From Bacteroidales bacterium (GTDB lineage Bacteria > Bacteroidota > Bacteroidia > Bacteroidales > VadinHA17), in the NCBI GenBank assembly GCA_021157415.1, contig JAGGWN010000038.1, forward strand, positions 1 to 44,388: a stretch of 44,388 nt of DNA, read 5' to 3'. The notes beneath the pieces were generated by a model that saw nothing but the letters and a program-made list of their open reading frames with translations, did no database searches and was not told the origin of the DNA. Position 1 is the first letter of the stretch. Every line of letters starts with the position of its first letter. The translations under genes were made by a program, and so were the position numbers. Below, piece by piece: positions 42,873-44,388 of this stretch.

Positions 42873-43226
42873 ATGTGGATAGAAGTAGTCAAATCGAAAA
42901 TTCACAAGGTGACCGTTACTGAGGCCAACCTGCAGTATGTGGGGAGCATCACCATTGACGCAGACCTTATGGAATCTGCCAACATCATGGAAAACGAGAA
43001 AGTCCAGGTGGTGAATATCAATAACGGGGAACGTCTGGAGACGTATGTGATTAAGGGTAAACGCGGAACAGGGGAGATCTGCCTGAATGGTCCCGCAGCC
43101 CGGAAAGCCGCGGTAGGCGATGTGATCATTATTATTTCCTATGCTTTCCTGTCGCCGGAAGAAGCACGTACCTTCCATCCCTCACTCGTCTTCCCGGATA
43201 CGGTTACAAACAAACTGGTAAAGTAG
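42873..43226 (+). CDS. panD: Aspartate 1-decarboxylase proenzyme
   Basis: This pyruvoyl enzyme makes beta-alanine from L-aspartate. The self-cleavage site is Gly24-Ser25 in QYVGSITID, which generates the pyruvoyl group on Ser25. Other conserved features are [29 protein letters not shown] and the C-terminal IIIISYAF. The length of 117 is normal. It sits between panC and the flippase-like gene, 7 bases before the latter. Confidence 0.97.
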   Translation: MWIEVVKSKIHKVTVTEANLQYVGSITIDADLMESANIMENEKVQVVNINNGERLETYVIKGKRGTGEICLNGPAARKAAVGDVIIIISYAFLSPEEARTFHPSLVFPDTVTNKLVK

Positions 43227-43233
43227 ATTCCCC

Positions 43234-44271
43234 TTGAAACAGCGAATCTTTCAAATTATCCGATTCCTGGTATTCCTGCTCACAGCTCTTTTCCTTCTGT
43301 ATCTTGCATTCCGTGGTATCGACCTGAATAAAGTTTGGGAAGATGTTAAGCACGCCCGCTATGCATGGTTGCTGATTACTATTCCTGCCGGCATACTGAG
43401 CCATATCTTTCGGGCCTGGCGCTGGAACTTATTGATAGAGCCTCTGGGCTATAAACCTCGTCTGATAAACACTTTCTATGCCGTTATGTCAGGGTATCTG
43501 GCTAATCTGGCTCTTCCGCGTCTCGGAGAAGTCGTGCGGTGCGGATCGCTCGCCAAAACAGACAAGGTCCCTTTTGACGCCCTGCTCGGGACTGTGATTA
43601 TCGAACGTGTGGTGGATATAATTATATTGCTGATCCTGCTTGTGGTTACCTTCCTGATCAAAGTCGGGTTTTTCGGAAAATTTTTTGTCACCCATGTTTT
43701 CCGGCCCCTGGAAGTGAAATTCTCTGCTATGACCGGCCATCCGCAGACCATTATACTTTTATTAAGTATAATATTGATTCTGATCCTGCTTACATGGTTG
43801 TTTCGTACAAAACTTAAAAACATTGGTTTAACAAAAAAGATATTTGACTTTTTACGGGGTATTGTTGATGGAATAAGCACCATTGGAAACCTGAAAAACA
43901 AACCATTGTTCCTTCTTTCTTCTTTTCTGATATGGCTGATGTATTTTATGACAGCCTGGCTGATCCTGTACATGTTACCCGAAACTTCTTCTCTGACCGC
44001 TGTCGACGGATTGTTTCTGCTGGTTGTGGGAAGCTTAGGGATGGTCATCCCGGTACAGGGGGGTATCGGGGCTTATCACTGGATCGTCTCCATGGCTCTG
44101 ACTTTGTATGGGATATCCCGGGAAACGGGTCTGGCACTGGCCACCCTGGCCCATGAGTCACAGACATTGCTTATTCTGGTCGTAGGAGGATTTTCCATGA
44201 TCATGGTAGCCCTCCAACGAAATAAAAAATTATCTTTATCTTCAAATGGGATAAAAGATGGCCAAATCTAA
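43234..44271 (+). CDS. Lysylphosphatidylglycerol synthase TM-region (UPF0104) family membrane protein
   Basis: This 345-residue integral membrane protein has about 7-8 hydrophobic segments and the UPF0104/YbhN-type motifs [33 protein letters not shown] and [18 protein letters not shown]. The fold is that of the flippase half of MprF. The catalytic aminoacyl-transfer half is absent, so lipid or glycan flipping is only inferred. The start is TTG at 43234, the only reasonable start just after panD. It overlaps the start of radA by 14 bases, so it is coupled. Confidence 0.88.
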   Translation: MKQRIFQIIRFLVFLLTALFLLYLAFRGIDLNKVWEDVKHARYAWLLITIPAGILSHIFRAWRWNLLIEPLGYKPRLINTFYAVMSGYLANLALPRLGEVVRCGSLAKTDKVPFDALLGTVIIERVVDIIILLILLVVTFLIKVGFFGKFFVTHVFRPLEVKFSAMTGHPQTIILLLSIILILILLTWLFRTKLKNIGLTKKIFDFLRGIVDGISTIGNLKNKPLFLLSSFLIWLMYFMTAWLILYMLPETSSLTAVDGLFLLVVGSLGMVIPVQGGIGAYHWIVSMALTLYGISRETGLALATLAHESQTLLILVVGGFSMIMVALQRNKKLSLSSNGIKDGQI

Positions 44272-44388
44272 AACCGTATGGGTTTGTCAGAATTGCGGGG
44301 CAGAATCACCCAAGTGGATCGGCCGGTGTCCTGTATGCGGAGAGTGGAATACATACGTTGAAGAGATCATTACCAAACCTTCCGGGAA
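44258..44388 (+). CDS. radA: DNA repair protein RadA (3' end missing)
   Basis: The first 43 codons of RadA are visible. RadA is a RecA-like ATPase/helicase that helps branch migration in recombination. The N-terminal zinc finger Cys-x2-Cys ... Cys-x2-Cys ([28 protein letters not shown]) identifies it clearly. The KNRFG motif and ATPase core lie beyond the window end. It overlaps the flippase-like gene by 14 bases. Confidence 0.95.
   Translation, partial: MAKSKTVWVCQNCGAESPKWIGRCPVCGEWNTYVEEIITKPSG

Noticed and set aside
1-44388. Defence island, prophage, integrated element or CRISPR array
   Set aside because: All recognised genes are core Bacteroidota functions with even codon and base use. 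No integrase, transposase, toxin-antitoxin pair, restriction gene or regular repeat array was seen.

Overview
The window is an ordinary, densely packed chromosomal segment of a member of the phylum Bacteroidota, probably class Bacteroidia. Support for this: type IX secretion and gliding genes (porX, porW/sprE, gldH), a DUF4270 lipoprotein, an Oar-like TonB-dependent receptor, an HU-CCDC81/SPOR protein, the gene order DUF4270 - GT5-like - panC - panD - flippase-like - radA, poor Shine-Dalgarno sequences, and repeated TAnnTTTG boxes, the Bacteroidota -7 promoter element. I saw no tRNA, rRNA, CRISPR array, transposase, integrase or phage gene, and no clear break in any gene other than the two cut by the window ends.

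Layout. 1-5.5 kb: 3' part of sppA, gltX, then the threonine-catabolic pair tdh-kbl. 5.6-8.3 kb: a B12-dependent class II ribonucleotide reductase with an inverted-repeat-rich upstream region. 8.6-11.8 kb: an Oar-like TonB-dependent receptor. 12-19.3 kb (minus strand): porW, then a tight porX-tsaE-ald-waaA run. 19.4-24.8 kb (minus strand): holB-ricT-gldH-trmB-atl, then mrp and an NfuA/NifU-C-like gene. 24.9-27.8 kb (plus strand): pgk, a small lipoprotein and a LuxE-like acyl-protein synthetase. 27.8-29.9 kb (minus strand): a C1-family peptidase, an MmcQ/YjbR protein and a YraN protein. 30-33.2 kb: metG and an HU/SPOR protein, convergent on a shared bidirectional terminator. 33.4-39.6 kb: a nucleotide-sugar operon (wbpE-wbpD-wbpB-wbpA-galE-rfbB). 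39.6-44.4 kb: DUF4270 lipoprotein and a GT5-like protein (minus strand), divergent from panC-panD-flippase-like-radA (plus strand, radA cut by the window end).

How the genes fit together. The four wbp-type enzymes account for conversion of UDP-GlcNAc to UDP-2,3-diacetamido-2,3-dideoxyglucuronic acid. galE and rfbB supply further sugars for O-antigen, capsule or the A-LPS that anchors type IX cargo in this phylum, and waaA supplies the Kdo step of the LPS core. PorX, PorW and GldH point to a working type IX secretion/gliding apparatus encoded largely elsewhere. The rest is housekeeping: translation, replication, Fe-S assembly, glycolysis and pantothenate synthesis.

I did not find a clearly new multi-gene system. 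The best leads are the inverted repeats upstream of nrdJ, the stand-alone LuxE-like synthetase next to an unknown lipoprotein, the GT5-like protein lacking the usual substrate motif and its C-terminal half, and an Mrp ATPase without its CxxC next to a CxxC-bearing Nfu-type protein. All positions and motifs were read by eye; no database search was run.
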